A DNA stretch of 64,000 nt from Flavobacterium indicum GPTSA100-9 = DSM 17447 (GTDB lineage: Bacteria; Bacteroidota; Bacteroidia; Flavobacteriales; Flavobacteriaceae): positions 186,001 to 250,000 of the forward strand of contig NC_017025.1 in the NCBI RefSeq assembly GCF_000455605.1. The letters run 5' to 3'. Both the position numbers and the translations under genes were made by a program. The first letter of the stretch is position 1; every line of letters starts with the position of its first letter. Shown here one piece after another: positions 9,201 through 15,873 of the stretch. The notes under the pieces were generated by a model. The model searched no databases. It saw only the letters and a program-made list of their open reading frames with translations, and was not told the origin of the DNA.

Positions 9201-9734
9201 AAAGAAACTACCATTATAACCATTAAAATTAAAAGTAAATATATCAACCTCAGTATCGTAATCCTCTGGCCAAAAACACATGTAATAGTACTCTTGCGAA
9301 TAATCTGCACATGTATTACTAGCATTTGTAATTAAATGCTGCTCATTTATATATTTTCTAACTTTTGAAATTTCTTCATCGGCAAAATCATTTACTCTTC
9401 TTGTAATATTACCTCCGGCTACTAAATTCCAATTCATTCCTGCCCATGTGGAAATATCATTCACCTTTACGCCTGCTCCAGAATAATTTATTGAAATAGG
9501 AATACTCAATTGACCCGCATTAAAATTATAAATTGGAATTGATAGATTTAACTTTCCAGTAGATTCAGTAACACCATTTTTACCATATTCACTGATTGCA
9601 AATGCCTCTGGAGAGGGCGGAGTTATATTAGGCAAATAATATTTAGTATCTTGTGAATTACTTCCTCCATTATTTTGACAAAAACCAATAAAATTATTAA
9701 CTATTAATATTATTAATAAATATATTTTTCTCAT
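6222..9734 (-). CDS. Large secreted YD/Rhs-like shell protein
   Basis: This 1170-aa protein begins with a signal peptide ending at GFCQ and the motif YLPNITPPSPEAFAISEYG. It continues with SIPIYNFNAGQLSIPISINYSGAGVKV and WAGMNWNLVAGG, an N-terminal pattern common to large Bacteroidota proteins next to DUF6443 Rhs genes. The end shows recognisable YD repeats (YYEYDDLQRLKFLKDHEGNI). No toxin-like tip follows, because the protein stops soon after the last YD repeat. The start lies 1 nt after the preceding gene's stop. Its likely role is a structural partner of the Rhs toxin, for instance part of a cocoon or carrier. That is inferred from operon position and repeat type. Confidence 0.7.
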   Translation of the reverse strand: MRKIYLLIILIVNNFIGFCQNNGGSNSQDTKYYLPNITPPSPEAFAISEYGKNGVTESTGKLNLSIPIYNFNAGQLSIPISINYSGAGVKVNDISTWAGMNWNLVAGGNITRRVNDFADEEISKVRKYINEQHLITNASNTCADYSQEYYYMCFWPEDYDTEVDIFTFNFNGYNGSFFLDENFNPVYIENESELRIEIIGPQSTNLERLRATKTFMITTPDGVKYYFGGQETEQTMTFSGHRGNSILSNTSFYLYKIEHPIKGLIEFEYTTASSRLSFISKSYNMRTTNLTTNNYVSPYTQQFFKTQINNPKILSKIKSNNHNITVNFYSTIHGSHNFISTLNRIEIKNGINLLKEFDLTHGAKNSKTQQSNDFNTASRFFLEKIEINKNIELDINKKEVYLFEYNDPYSLPARLSNSQDLLGYYNGETNETLIPYHSSISAIEHPFFANRQPNFELASKGTLNKVTYPTKGYSIFEYEPTDAKEKVYKTYAGAVEGATVASVPGNNGLLDEPTLFTPIYETKEVVINISTGVTNTADPEYDLAVYQTHKAKRVELKITDVTANSAPVYIRRNFSMNPKTSAHNFTFIKNHVYALELKILSPDGSSTFNQLNAGFNFTVFNGYKKIEGFGVRLKRQTDFGKNQAPTNIKRYYYRTIKEPENYVLTLPVINYFPEISYAFNSQGLSTNEPTTNFDMFGYFVDIHSEASNKYCNPTNNEFYDVVSTSYGGDNFENGGTEKYFFYARNIAQQKVEVNNDGCWIGFMEPIDGELMNEVVCGLPSPANTSITAIRNLYKSNETTDMGMYNGKLIGERKFKNINGSLYKIEELFNEFDTFNIPIQQTVNFVGKELFGRYVALNHCTEDLSDPPRHAMSDCYLGYYLVNSFAFNLKETRKTEYIDPIPMSLYTPLIDSELNFSVMHNPEIAVLEANYKKIVTTQTFEYGALKGLPTVITNSISDTNTVNKTINTYVNSVSNLTGLPANQSTLYTSLLAQNRVDSPIQTQQFKNSELVSTQRTLHNNFTVNNVTKILPEKIQIAKGSQTLEDKAIFYNYDEHFNPVVMGYKDAPKTRYLFNTEGLVVAKIENYTGTATTFPLITGNIDNTSCTLQTQNPNSLVTVYQYNLITKKVIKITDPNCRDTYYEYDDLQRLKFLKDHEGNIVKEFDQQFKPQN

Positions 9735-9735
9735 C

Positions 9736-11355
9736 TTATTTCTTTATTATTTTAACTGAATGTTCTTCTTTATTTGTTTTTACTACAATTATGTATATTC
9801 CATTTGGATAATTTACCAATTCAAATGGTAATGTGCGTTCGCCTTTTAAATCTTGTTGTTGTAATTGTCTTCCATTTATATCATATACGGTTGCAGTTCC
9901 ATAGTCGTATTCATAACCTACAATTACATTAGTAAAAGTTATTACTGGATTTGGGAAAGCTTCTATTGGTAATTTTTCTTTAAGTGGTTTGTCTTTATCT
10001 TTTAATTTTACTACCCAAAAATCTGAACCTCCAATATTACTTTGTTTGTCTCTTGATGAAGTTCCTTTTGATGTTCCTGCTAATACATATCCGCCATCTC
10101 TTGTCTCAAGTAACTTTTTCATTACTTCTTCACCTTTGCTCCCTATTGATTTAGTCCAGATTTCTTCACCTTTTGCATTTATTTTCAACGCTAAATAATC
10201 GCTAATTCCTTCTTTGTCGTTTTTGGCAATTTTAGAATTCATATTTCCTTTTTGTTCCGTTTGCGCATAACCTCCAAGTAAATAAGTGCCATCCGTATTT
10301 TCAACTATTGAAGTTAAAACATCATAAGTGCCATAATCATAAGTTTCTTGCCATTGAATGTTTTTATCCTTATCAAACTTGATAATCCAAAAATCACTTC
10401 CGTTTCTACTTCCTTTTGTTTTTACTAATGAAGTAGAAGAATTAGAATTTCCACCTATAATAAAACCACCATCACTTGTAGGTTCAATTGCTAATAAATT
10501 ATCTTCTGCTTCTGCTCCTAATGTCTGTTGCCAAACTAAATCCCCTTGGGTATTTAATTCAACTAGCCAAAAATCACCCAAACCAAAATTTTCCTCTGTT
10601 TTGTCTCCTGATATTGGTGAATTTGAATAACCGCCAGCTAAGATATTTCCATTTGGTAAAACAACTAGATCCTTTAATTCATCTACAAATTTCCCACCCA
10701 ATGTTTTTTGCCACACAATTGAACCATCGTCTTTCATTTTAATAATCCAATAATCCAAGTTTCCTCTAGTATCTTCTGATTTATTATAAGGATTTATTTG
10801 CCCATTAGTTGCAACCCTAGTTTTATAAGAAGAAGAAGAACCTCCAATTATGTAACTACCATCACTAAGTACTCTAATTACACTAACTTTTTCTTGACCT
10901 TTTCCACCAATTGTTTTTTGCCAAAGTTCATTCCCTTTAGCATTAAGTTTAACAATCCAAATATCATCACCTCCTTTAGAGTCATCCTTTTTATCTAAAC
11001 TTTTAGATGAATTTGATATACCTGCCAAAATATAACCTACATCTTTAGTGATTTTCACACTATAAAGCATATCAACGCCATTACCTCCGAAGCTTTTTTG
11101 CCATTCTAAATCACCTTTTTCATCCATTTTCCACAACCAGTAATCCAAGTCGCCTTTATTAGCGTCTTCTTTATTACCAGTTTTACCAGAAATAGAACTT
11201 CCTGCTAATACAAATCCATAATCAGGAGTTGCTAAAACATCAAATAAATACTCGGCATGTTTACCACCATATGATTTTTCCCAAAGAATCTCTTGGGCAT
11301 TTGAAATTGTCCAACAAAACATTGTTGCAACAAATAATTTGAAAGGAATTTTCAT
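9736..11355 (-). CDS. T9SS type A sorted repeat protein (propeller-like), first gene of the Rhs operon
   Basis: This 539-aa protein has a signal peptide (SNAQ cleavage region). At least seven ~60-residue repeats follow, with the pattern W.K..GG...D.L..V....DGG.ILAG.S.S......G..D.WI.K, probably forming a beta-propeller. The C-terminal ~75 residues (PIEAFPNPV ... VYDINGRQLQQQ ... YPNGIYIIVVKT ... SVKIIKK) are a T9SS type A sorting domain, so it should be carried over the outer membrane and attached at the surface. It is immediately upstream of the two Rhs-like genes. An adhesin or surface anchor for the toxin complex is a reasonable inference, not shown by sequence. Confidence 0.85.
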   Translation of the reverse strand: MKIPFKLFVATMFCWTISNAQEILWEKSYGGKHAEYLFDVLATPDYGFVLAGSSISGKTGNKEDANKGDLDYWLWKMDEKGDLEWQKSFGGNGVDMLYSVKITKDVGYILAGISNSSKSLDKKDDSKGGDDIWIVKLNAKGNELWQKTIGGKGQEKVSVIRVLSDGSYIIGGSSSSYKTRVATNGQINPYNKSEDTRGNLDYWIIKMKDDGSIVWQKTLGGKFVDELKDLVVLPNGNILAGGYSNSPISGDKTEENFGLGDFWLVELNTQGDLVWQQTLGAEAEDNLLAIEPTSDGGFIIGGNSNSSTSLVKTKGSRNGSDFWIIKFDKDKNIQWQETYDYGTYDVLTSIVENTDGTYLLGGYAQTEQKGNMNSKIAKNDKEGISDYLALKINAKGEEIWTKSIGSKGEEVMKKLLETRDGGYVLAGTSKGTSSRDKQSNIGGSDFWVVKLKDKDKPLKEKLPIEAFPNPVITFTNVIVGYEYDYGTATVYDINGRQLQQQDLKGERTLPFELVNYPNGIYIIVVKTNKEEHSVKIIKK

Positions 11356-11417
11356 TAAAAACTAGTTACTTATAATTTTTGTGCTAAAATAAACGGGTAA
11401 TTAATACAATACTACAG

Positions 11418-11431
11418 AGGTATTTATACCT
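11418..11431. promoter_or_regulatory. Perfect palindrome upstream of the Rhs operon
   Basis: AGGTATTTATACCT is a 6-bp inverted repeat with a 2-nt spacer, about 63-76 nt before the first start codon of the Rhs operon. Between it and the gene is an AT-rich segment that could hold a promoter. A regulator-binding site is possible. No matching regulator gene is adjacent. Confidence 0.35.
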
Positions 11432-11609
11432 AAAATTTTTTCCAAAAATATTTAAACCATAATTTTTTAATTACGGTTTTTTGAAGAATTTTTTACGGTT
11501 TTAAAGTAGTGTTAAATAATAGATTTAATTTTTTATTCTCATTGACTTCTGAGAAATTAATTTTTTTTATAGTTGTCAATGAACTAAAAATATTATATAA
11601 TATTAAATT

Positions 11610-12917
11610 TTAATCATTACTAATAATGGAATTATATTCTATTGCCTTTACTTTGGTTTTAATCTTTTCTTCATCAATACCAATCAATCTAAAAATATTA
11701 ATCTTAACTACATTTTCAATTACCTTGGCAACTTTACTCATCTCGATATTGTCAAGTACATTTTTCTTTTCACCTCTATGAACTAAATAATTTCTTGTAT
11801 CAACAATATTACCTATTAAGTTTTTTAAATTGAAATCTCCTTTTATAGCTATTGAAAAATCTTCTTTAAAATCTCTTAATCTTTTCCTAAATGAAGGTTC
11901 ATTGGCATATTGCAATTTTTCTAAAAATAATTTTTTTTCATCACTTTCCAATTTTTTAATTATTCTTTCACTCAATTCTTTAAAAATATCTTCTTCATAA
12001 ACATTATTTTTGAAGTGTTTTCTGTGAAGAGTTTCTAAAGAAAAACAAGTATTCAAAAAATATGTTTCACCTGATAATTTTAGAAAACTTTTTTCTGCAA
12101 CTAAATTTATTGAATCTTCTAATTTTTGATTGTTAAACCAAGAATCAAATATCTTTTCATAAGAGTCAACCAAATCATCGTAAGAAAAGTTAAAATTAAA
12201 GTTGAAATTGTTGATGAAATTCACACTTGATGTATGAAGTTTTATTATTAATGGCTCATCTTGATTTTCATAAATAATATTATTTTCTTTCAAATAAAAA
12301 TAATCATTAGCTGAATGATGCTGACCAAAAAAATTTAGTAATATTTTGACTTTTCTATAATAATTAATTAAATCAAAAAGATTAAGATTATTGTTGGCTG
12401 AAATATTTAACTCAAAATATTCTTCAATGGTTATGTTTTTTTTTGAAAAACTTTCCTTGCAATACAATGAAGCAGTTAATTCAATTTCATCTGATTTATA
12501 TAAATCAAATTTTTGAGTTCCTAAATATTCTATTTTTTTATTAAATACTAAATCTCCTTTTAAACTTGTTTTATTTATCTAATTTTTTAAAATAGGCATT
12601 TCAATTGATAAAGAAGAAAAATTTAATTCTTCAAACTGATTGATTTTTACACCTTCAATGATGTGTAAAACATTATATTTAAATGAACTAATAAAACCTG
12701 AAGACATACCACTTAAAAAGCATTCTACTAAAGTAACATATCCTAAATCTTGAAACTCTCCTTGTATTATTTTATAATCTGTAAATGAAAAGCAATTACC
12801 TTTTACTTCTAAAACATATGAGTTGTTTTCAATATTTAATGTAGCATCATAGCTTTCAATAAAACCATCTGTTTCAAAATATACCTGTCCTCTATGTAAT
12901 TTAAAATTATTATCCAT
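11610..12917 (-). pseudogene. ApeA-like HEPN defence gene split by one in-frame TAG
   Basis: The frame starts at ATG 12917, reads 112 codons, meets TAG at 12579-12581, and continues in the same frame without another stop to 11610. That is 436 codons including the final stop. The N-terminal part (LEVKGNCFSFTDYKIIQGEF, then VTLVECFL) resembles the ApeA N-terminal domain. The C-terminal part has RNYLVH at about codon 375, the R-N-x3-H RNase motif of HEPN domains, as in ApeA anti-phage proteins. The second half has no early ATG (only a TTG at 12467), so it is unlikely to be made alone. The most likely reading is a recent nonsense mutation in a defence gene. A sequencing error or suppression of the stop is also possible. 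The start overlaps the end of a broken methyltransferase by 8 nt. Confidence 0.7.
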
Positions 12918-13184
12918 TCTGACTATTTTCTACGCTACTAATTTCCTCTTCTGTTAAACCATATAGCTAATGCCATTTTAACTATTTCTTGGCCTATGGT
13001 GGTTTTTTATTGTTTTAGGGTAAATGCTTTTTGTTGTTCTTGTAATAGGTAAACTTTCCATTCTGCTTTATCAAATAAGAACAGCTTTATTTTCTTCTTT
13101 CCTAATTTTTTTACAAAATCCGCAAAGGTTAGCTCAAACCAGGAATCTATCTTTTTGTTGATTTCTAATCTTATTTTAAGCTCC
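12910..13184 (-). pseudogene. Decayed C-terminus of an Eco57I/type IIG DNA methyltransferase
   Basis: Minus-strand translation gives KKIDSWFELTFADFVKKLGK, then KIKLFLFDKAEWKVYLLQEQ, a stop, then IGQEIVKMALAI and, after a frame change, YGLTEEEISSVENSQNG with a natural stop. This order matches the conserved C-terminal end of type IIG/Eco57I-like restriction-modification enzymes (W..YF..Q..KA, D.EID.MVY.LYGLTEEEI). One internal stop, one frameshift and the absence of everything upstream show it is dead. It overlapped the ApeA-like start codon, so the two were once translationally coupled in a defence operon. Confidence 0.7.
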
Positions 13185-13531
13185 TAAGAAATTGTTTATT
13201 CCAAATAAAAAAATCCATTTATAAAAACAGTAGCAATTTAATTATTTAAGAAATGTATTTCAAAATTAGTTATTAACATTAAGAATTAATGTTTCGTAAA
13301 TCGTAAAATGATAAAAAGTTTGTTGAATGTTGAAAAAATATTGTAAAAGCTTAATTATAAAGCTTTTGAAGTTTCAACTTTCTGTCAAAAATGGTTCAAC
13401 AATCAATTTTTTATTTAAAAAGAAACTTTTAACTAGTATTCAAGTTTCAATACATTTTTTAATTGTTGACGTATTTTTGACAATGTGTTGAATGAATAAT
13501 CTCTTTATTTAAAAGATATTGCGAAGTTTTT
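13185..13531. other. Gene-free AT-rich stretch with a hairpin and inverted repeats
   Basis: No gene is seen here. There is a hairpin (AAAAGCTT, 7-nt loop, AAGCTTTT) at 13345-13367. TGTTGAATGTTGAAAAAA at 13321-13338 recurs as an exact reverse complement at 13527-13544, the latter overlapping the stop of the helicase gene. A further TGTTGAATG occurs near 13486. The stretch separates the decayed defence genes from the mobile-element genes and may contain one end of that element. Confidence 0.5.
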
Positions 13532-14731
13532 TCAACATTCAACAACAAAATCCTTTTTTAAAAATCTAAAATACCTACCTTTTTTATTTATAAAATCATT
13601 TTCAGGATAATTACTTTGAATACTACTATTTGAATTATAAAATTTATATGAAGAATTTTTTTCAATACATATATTAAATTCATTTTGAATTACCTTAGCA
13701 ATATAAATTGAATTTGAGTTAATATTTTTTGTTTTTAATAAGTCTAAAATGTCTTTTGAAGAATAACAAAGTTCATCTACATTAAAAAATTCAAAATTTT
13801 CAATTAATAATTCTCTTATTTCACTTTCAATAAGGGTTTTATTTCCTAATTTTAAAACTTGTAATGCGTTGGTATAAATCTGCTCAGGACTAAACCACAT
13901 TCTTGAAACTTTAGGACTTTCAATTTTTCTATTTTCTAGAAAGTGAGCAAATGCAGGGATTTCAGATTTTAAAACTTCTAATAAATTAGGATTCTGTTTT
14001 TCTAAAGGTTCAATTTTTCTAACCCAATATCTGGTTTCGTTAGCATCAATTTTAATAAATGAATCTTCATTGTTGGAACATAAAACAAACTTTCCTATAA
14101 ATTCAACTTCTTCCTTGTCTTTGCCTTTAGCTTCACTTTTATAATAATTAGAAGTTGAAAGGTTTTTAATTCTTTCACTATCTTCTTTTTTATCCAAAAA
14201 AGTTTCATCTATACAGATTAATAGTTTACTTGCCCAATCTGAATTAAAATTGCTTCTAAAATCTTCATTTGTATTTAATGTAACATTGGTTTCAAACAAA
14301 TGTTTTAAAAGGTTTAAAAAAGTTGTTTTTCCTGTTTCTCTTTCTTTACTAACCAAACAAAGTATGGGTAATTTTTGTTTTGGTTCTTTCCAAAGTAGGT
14401 TTAAATAATCTAAACCTAAGTTGTATTGTTCGTTAAATATATGTTTCAACAATTGTTCAATAGTATTCCATGAACCTTCTTTTGGTTCATAACTTAACTT
14501 ACTATAATTGTTATAATATCCATTGATAACCTGTTGATAATTAGAATGAGAAGGACAAACACAAAATCCATAGAACTTACTAATTTTATTTGCAACATCT
14601 TTGCCTAAATCATCAATGATTAAATGCTTTTTCCATTTTCTCAATATTCTAATTGTGTCGTATGTAAATGGTTCATTACATATTCTATAATATTCTGTAC
14701 CAATTCTTAAATAATTATTGATTGAATCCAT
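13532..14731 (-). CDS. SF3 primase-helicase-like ATPase (DUF5906/VapE-type)
   Basis: This 399-aa protein has a Walker A-like LVSKERETGKTT (about residues 128-139) and a Walker B-like LLICIDETF about 45 residues later. KFVLCSNN and ETRYWVRKIEP follow further on, the layout of superfamily 3 helicases of phages and mobile elements. The N-terminal region has a short FYGFCVCPSHSNY segment but no primase catalytic motif I can name. The last codons overlap an 18-nt inverted repeat. It is preceded by a small ORF overlapping by 17 nt and by an HTH gene. The expected role is unwinding or initiating replication of the element. Confidence 0.75.
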   Translation of the reverse strand: MDSINNYLRIGTEYYRICNEPFTYDTIRILRKWKKHLIIDDLGKDVANKISKFYGFCVCPSHSNYQQVINGYYNNYSKLSYEPKEGSWNTIEQLLKHIFNEQYNLGLDYLNLLWKEPKQKLPILCLVSKERETGKTTFLNLLKHLFETNVTLNTNEDFRSNFNSDWASKLLICIDETFLDKKEDSERIKNLSTSNYYKSEAKGKDKEEVEFIGKFVLCSNNEDSFIKIDANETRYWVRKIEPLEKQNPNLLEVLKSEIPAFAHFLENRKIESPKVSRMWFSPEQIYTNALQVLKLGNKTLIESEIRELLIENFEFFNVDELCYSSKDILDLLKTKNINSNSIYIAKVIQNEFNICIEKNSSYKFYNSNSSIQSNYPENDFINKKGRYFRFLKKDFVVEC

Positions 14732-15053
14732 AGTTTAAAATTAAAGTTCCAGTTTTGTTGTTATTGATATTTCTTTTATGGTTTATAATTAAAACCTGTA
14801 CTTTACTCATTTCACAGTCTAAAACAAAAAGTTTGTTGACTTCATTGGCTAATTGAATAAAGGTTTGTGAATTAGATACCAACAAAAGTTCAATTATTGT
14901 TTCTAACTTTTGTTTGATATTGTTTATCCAATGAATTAAAATTAAATCTCTATTATACTCTAATTTTAGTTTAGAAATATCAGTTAGAATGTTTGTTAAA
15001 TGAAAGTTTACATCGTTAACAATTTCATTTGATGGTTTTAAAATGTTTTCCAT
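14715..15053 (-). CDS. Hypothetical protein in the helicase operon
   Basis: This 112-aa protein is predicted mostly alpha-helical, with a heptad-like middle (LTNILTDISKLKLEYNRDLILIHW) and no signal peptide. I do not recognise a family. It sits between the HTH gene (2-nt gap upstream) and the helicase gene (17-nt overlap downstream), so all three should be translated from one mRNA. A helper in replication or regulation of the element is plausible from position only. Small helical proteins in this slot are common in Bacteroidota integrated elements. Confidence 0.55.
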   Translation of the reverse strand: MENILKPSNEIVNDVNFHLTNILTDISKLKLEYNRDLILIHWINNIKQKLETIIELLLVSNSQTFIQLANEVNKLFVLDCEMSKVQVLIINHKRNINNNKTGTLILNYGFNQ

Positions 15054-15055
15054 AA

Positions 15056-15337
15056 CTATAAAAGGTTAGAATTGAATAATTGTTCAACTTCGCTTCTTTT
15101 ATACAAAACTTTGTTTCCAATTTTGTAAACAGGAATGACCTTGTCTTTGGTTAATTGCCAAAGTTTGACTAAGGAAATTTTGAGAAGATTGGCAGTTTCT
15201 GCTCTACTTAGTAAATCATTTTGATTTTCTGCTTTGTTGTTTAACATCAAATCCTTGATTTGTGTAACAACGCCCGAGATGATTTCATTTTTGAATTCAT
15301 CTGGGATTTCGATTTTAAAATTTAAAATTTGTTCCAT
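15056..15337 (-). CDS. Excisionase-type helix-turn-helix DNA-binding protein
   Basis: This 93-aa protein has a C-terminal half (SRAETANLLKISLVKLWQLT then IPVYKIGNKVLYKRSEVEQL) that is the winged-helix pattern of the excisionase/MerR-like HTH_17 family found on Bacteroidota mobile elements. The N-terminal half is helical and unassigned. It is the first gene of the three-gene unit and faces the tandem repeats at 15394-15464, which lie 57-127 nt upstream of its start. It may bind there to regulate replication, excision or its own transcription. That link is inferred. Confidence 0.75.
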   Translation of the reverse strand: MEQILNFKIEIPDEFKNEIISGVVTQIKDLMLNNKAENQNDLLSRAETANLLKISLVKLWQLTKDKVIPVYKIGNKVLYKRSEVEQLFNSNLL

Positions 15338-15393
15338 AATTAATATGATTTAAAAAATTTTTAAACAATATTAATTAAGTTAAATTAATGCTT

Positions 15394-15464
15394 GTTGGGT
15401 ATTGGGTGGTATTGGGTGGTATTGGGTAGTATTGGGTAGTATTGGGTGGTATTGGGTGGTATTG
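15394..15464. repeat. Tandem 10-bp G-rich repeats (iteron-like, G-quadruplex potential)
   Basis: Six head-to-tail copies of ATTGGGTGGT (two variants read ATTGGGTAGT) occupy 15401-15460, with a partial GTTGGGT before and ATTG after. The GGG runs recur every 10 nt with 7-nt loops, meeting the simple G3-N1-7 rule for G-quadruplexes, in otherwise AT-rich DNA. Position upstream of the HTH-helicase genes suggests an iteron-type origin or an operator. Confidence 0.8.
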
Positions 15465-15613
15465 AATTAATATTTAACAAAGAACATTATGATTTATATT
15501 TGTTCTATCGCTTAAATGTAAATTAATTATTAAAGTTGAATTAATAGAAATTAACAGAATAATATATCAAATAGAATCAAATTATGGGGAACAAAACGGG
15601 GAACAAATTAAAA
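15465..15613. other. Intergenic segment with GGGGAACAAA direct repeat
   Basis: The segment is AT-rich and without a gene. It contains two direct copies of GGGGAACAAA (15586-15595 and 15598-15607) just before the terminator and the tRNA 3' end. Short direct repeats beside a tRNA end may be recombinase arm sites. That is inference. Confidence 0.35.
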
Positions 15614-15660
15614 TAAAAAAAGCTCTAATTCCTTTTAAATAAAGGGTTAGAGCTTTTTTA
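15614..15660. terminator. Bidirectional intrinsic terminator after tRNA-Leu
   Basis: A long stem (AAAAAAGCTCTAA ... TTAGAGCTTTTTT) encloses an 18-nt loop, with A-rich and T-rich flanks. It ends 3 nt from the tRNA 3' end and can stop the tRNA transcript (minus) as well as transcription from the left (plus). Confidence 0.8.
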
Positions 15661-15663
15661 TTG

Positions 15664-15745
15664 TGCGGGTGAAAGGACTCGAACCTTCACACCTTGCGGC
15701 ACCAGATCCTAAGTCTGGCGTGTCTACCAATTTCACCACACCCGC
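15664..15745 (-). tRNA. tRNA-Leu (anticodon UAG)
   Basis: Read on the minus strand, the gene starts GCGGGTG and ends CACCCGC plus discriminator A, giving a 7-bp acceptor stem. The anticodon arm is CCAGA-CTTAGGA-TCTGG, so the anticodon is TAG, decoding CUA/CUN leucine. The TGCCGCAAGGTGTG segment forms the variable arm expected for leucine. GGTTCGAGTCC is the T-loop region. CCA is not encoded. It has a strong promoter at 15762-15792. Confidence 0.95.
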
Positions 15746-15761
15746 AGTGGATATTGGACTG

Positions 15762-15792
15762 CAAATATAGAAACAATGCAACTAAATCCAAA
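15762..15792 (-). promoter_or_regulatory. Promoter of tRNA-Leu
   Basis: On the minus strand, TTTG, 19 nt and TATATTTG exactly match the Bacteroidota -33/-7 consensus. The -7 box ends 16 nt before the tRNA 5' end. Confidence 0.8.
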
Positions 15793-15873
15793 TTTTATTT
15801 TGTAATTTTTTGATTATTTTGTTTTTGATATTTTTTTTATATATTGCGCATTGCCAACAAATCTTCAAAAAAC

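Larger units (their letters stand above)
13321..15663 (-). mobile_element. Putative integrated element remnant next to tRNA-Leu
   Basis: The block holds an SF3-type helicase, a small ORF, an excisionase-like HTH protein, iteron-like repeats and a GGGGAACAAA direct repeat, in that order toward the 3' end of a tRNA-Leu gene. tRNA 3' ends are common integration sites. No integrase is present inside the block and I did not find a second copy of the tRNA end, so the element is either degraded or extends differently. Boundaries are a guess from the inverted repeat at the left and the tRNA at the right. Confidence 0.4.

Noticed and set aside
12579-12581. TAG as a pyrrolysine or programmed readthrough codon
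   Set aside because: No pyrrolysine genes are seen and no known readthrough context is evident. A nonsense mutation is simpler.
15401-15460. Tandem repeats as a CRISPR array
   Set aside because: The units are 10 bp with no spacers, and no cas genes are nearby.
15844-15873. TTG start adding 10 residues to the subtilase
   Set aside because: The added residues precede a normal signal peptide that begins at ATG 15874.
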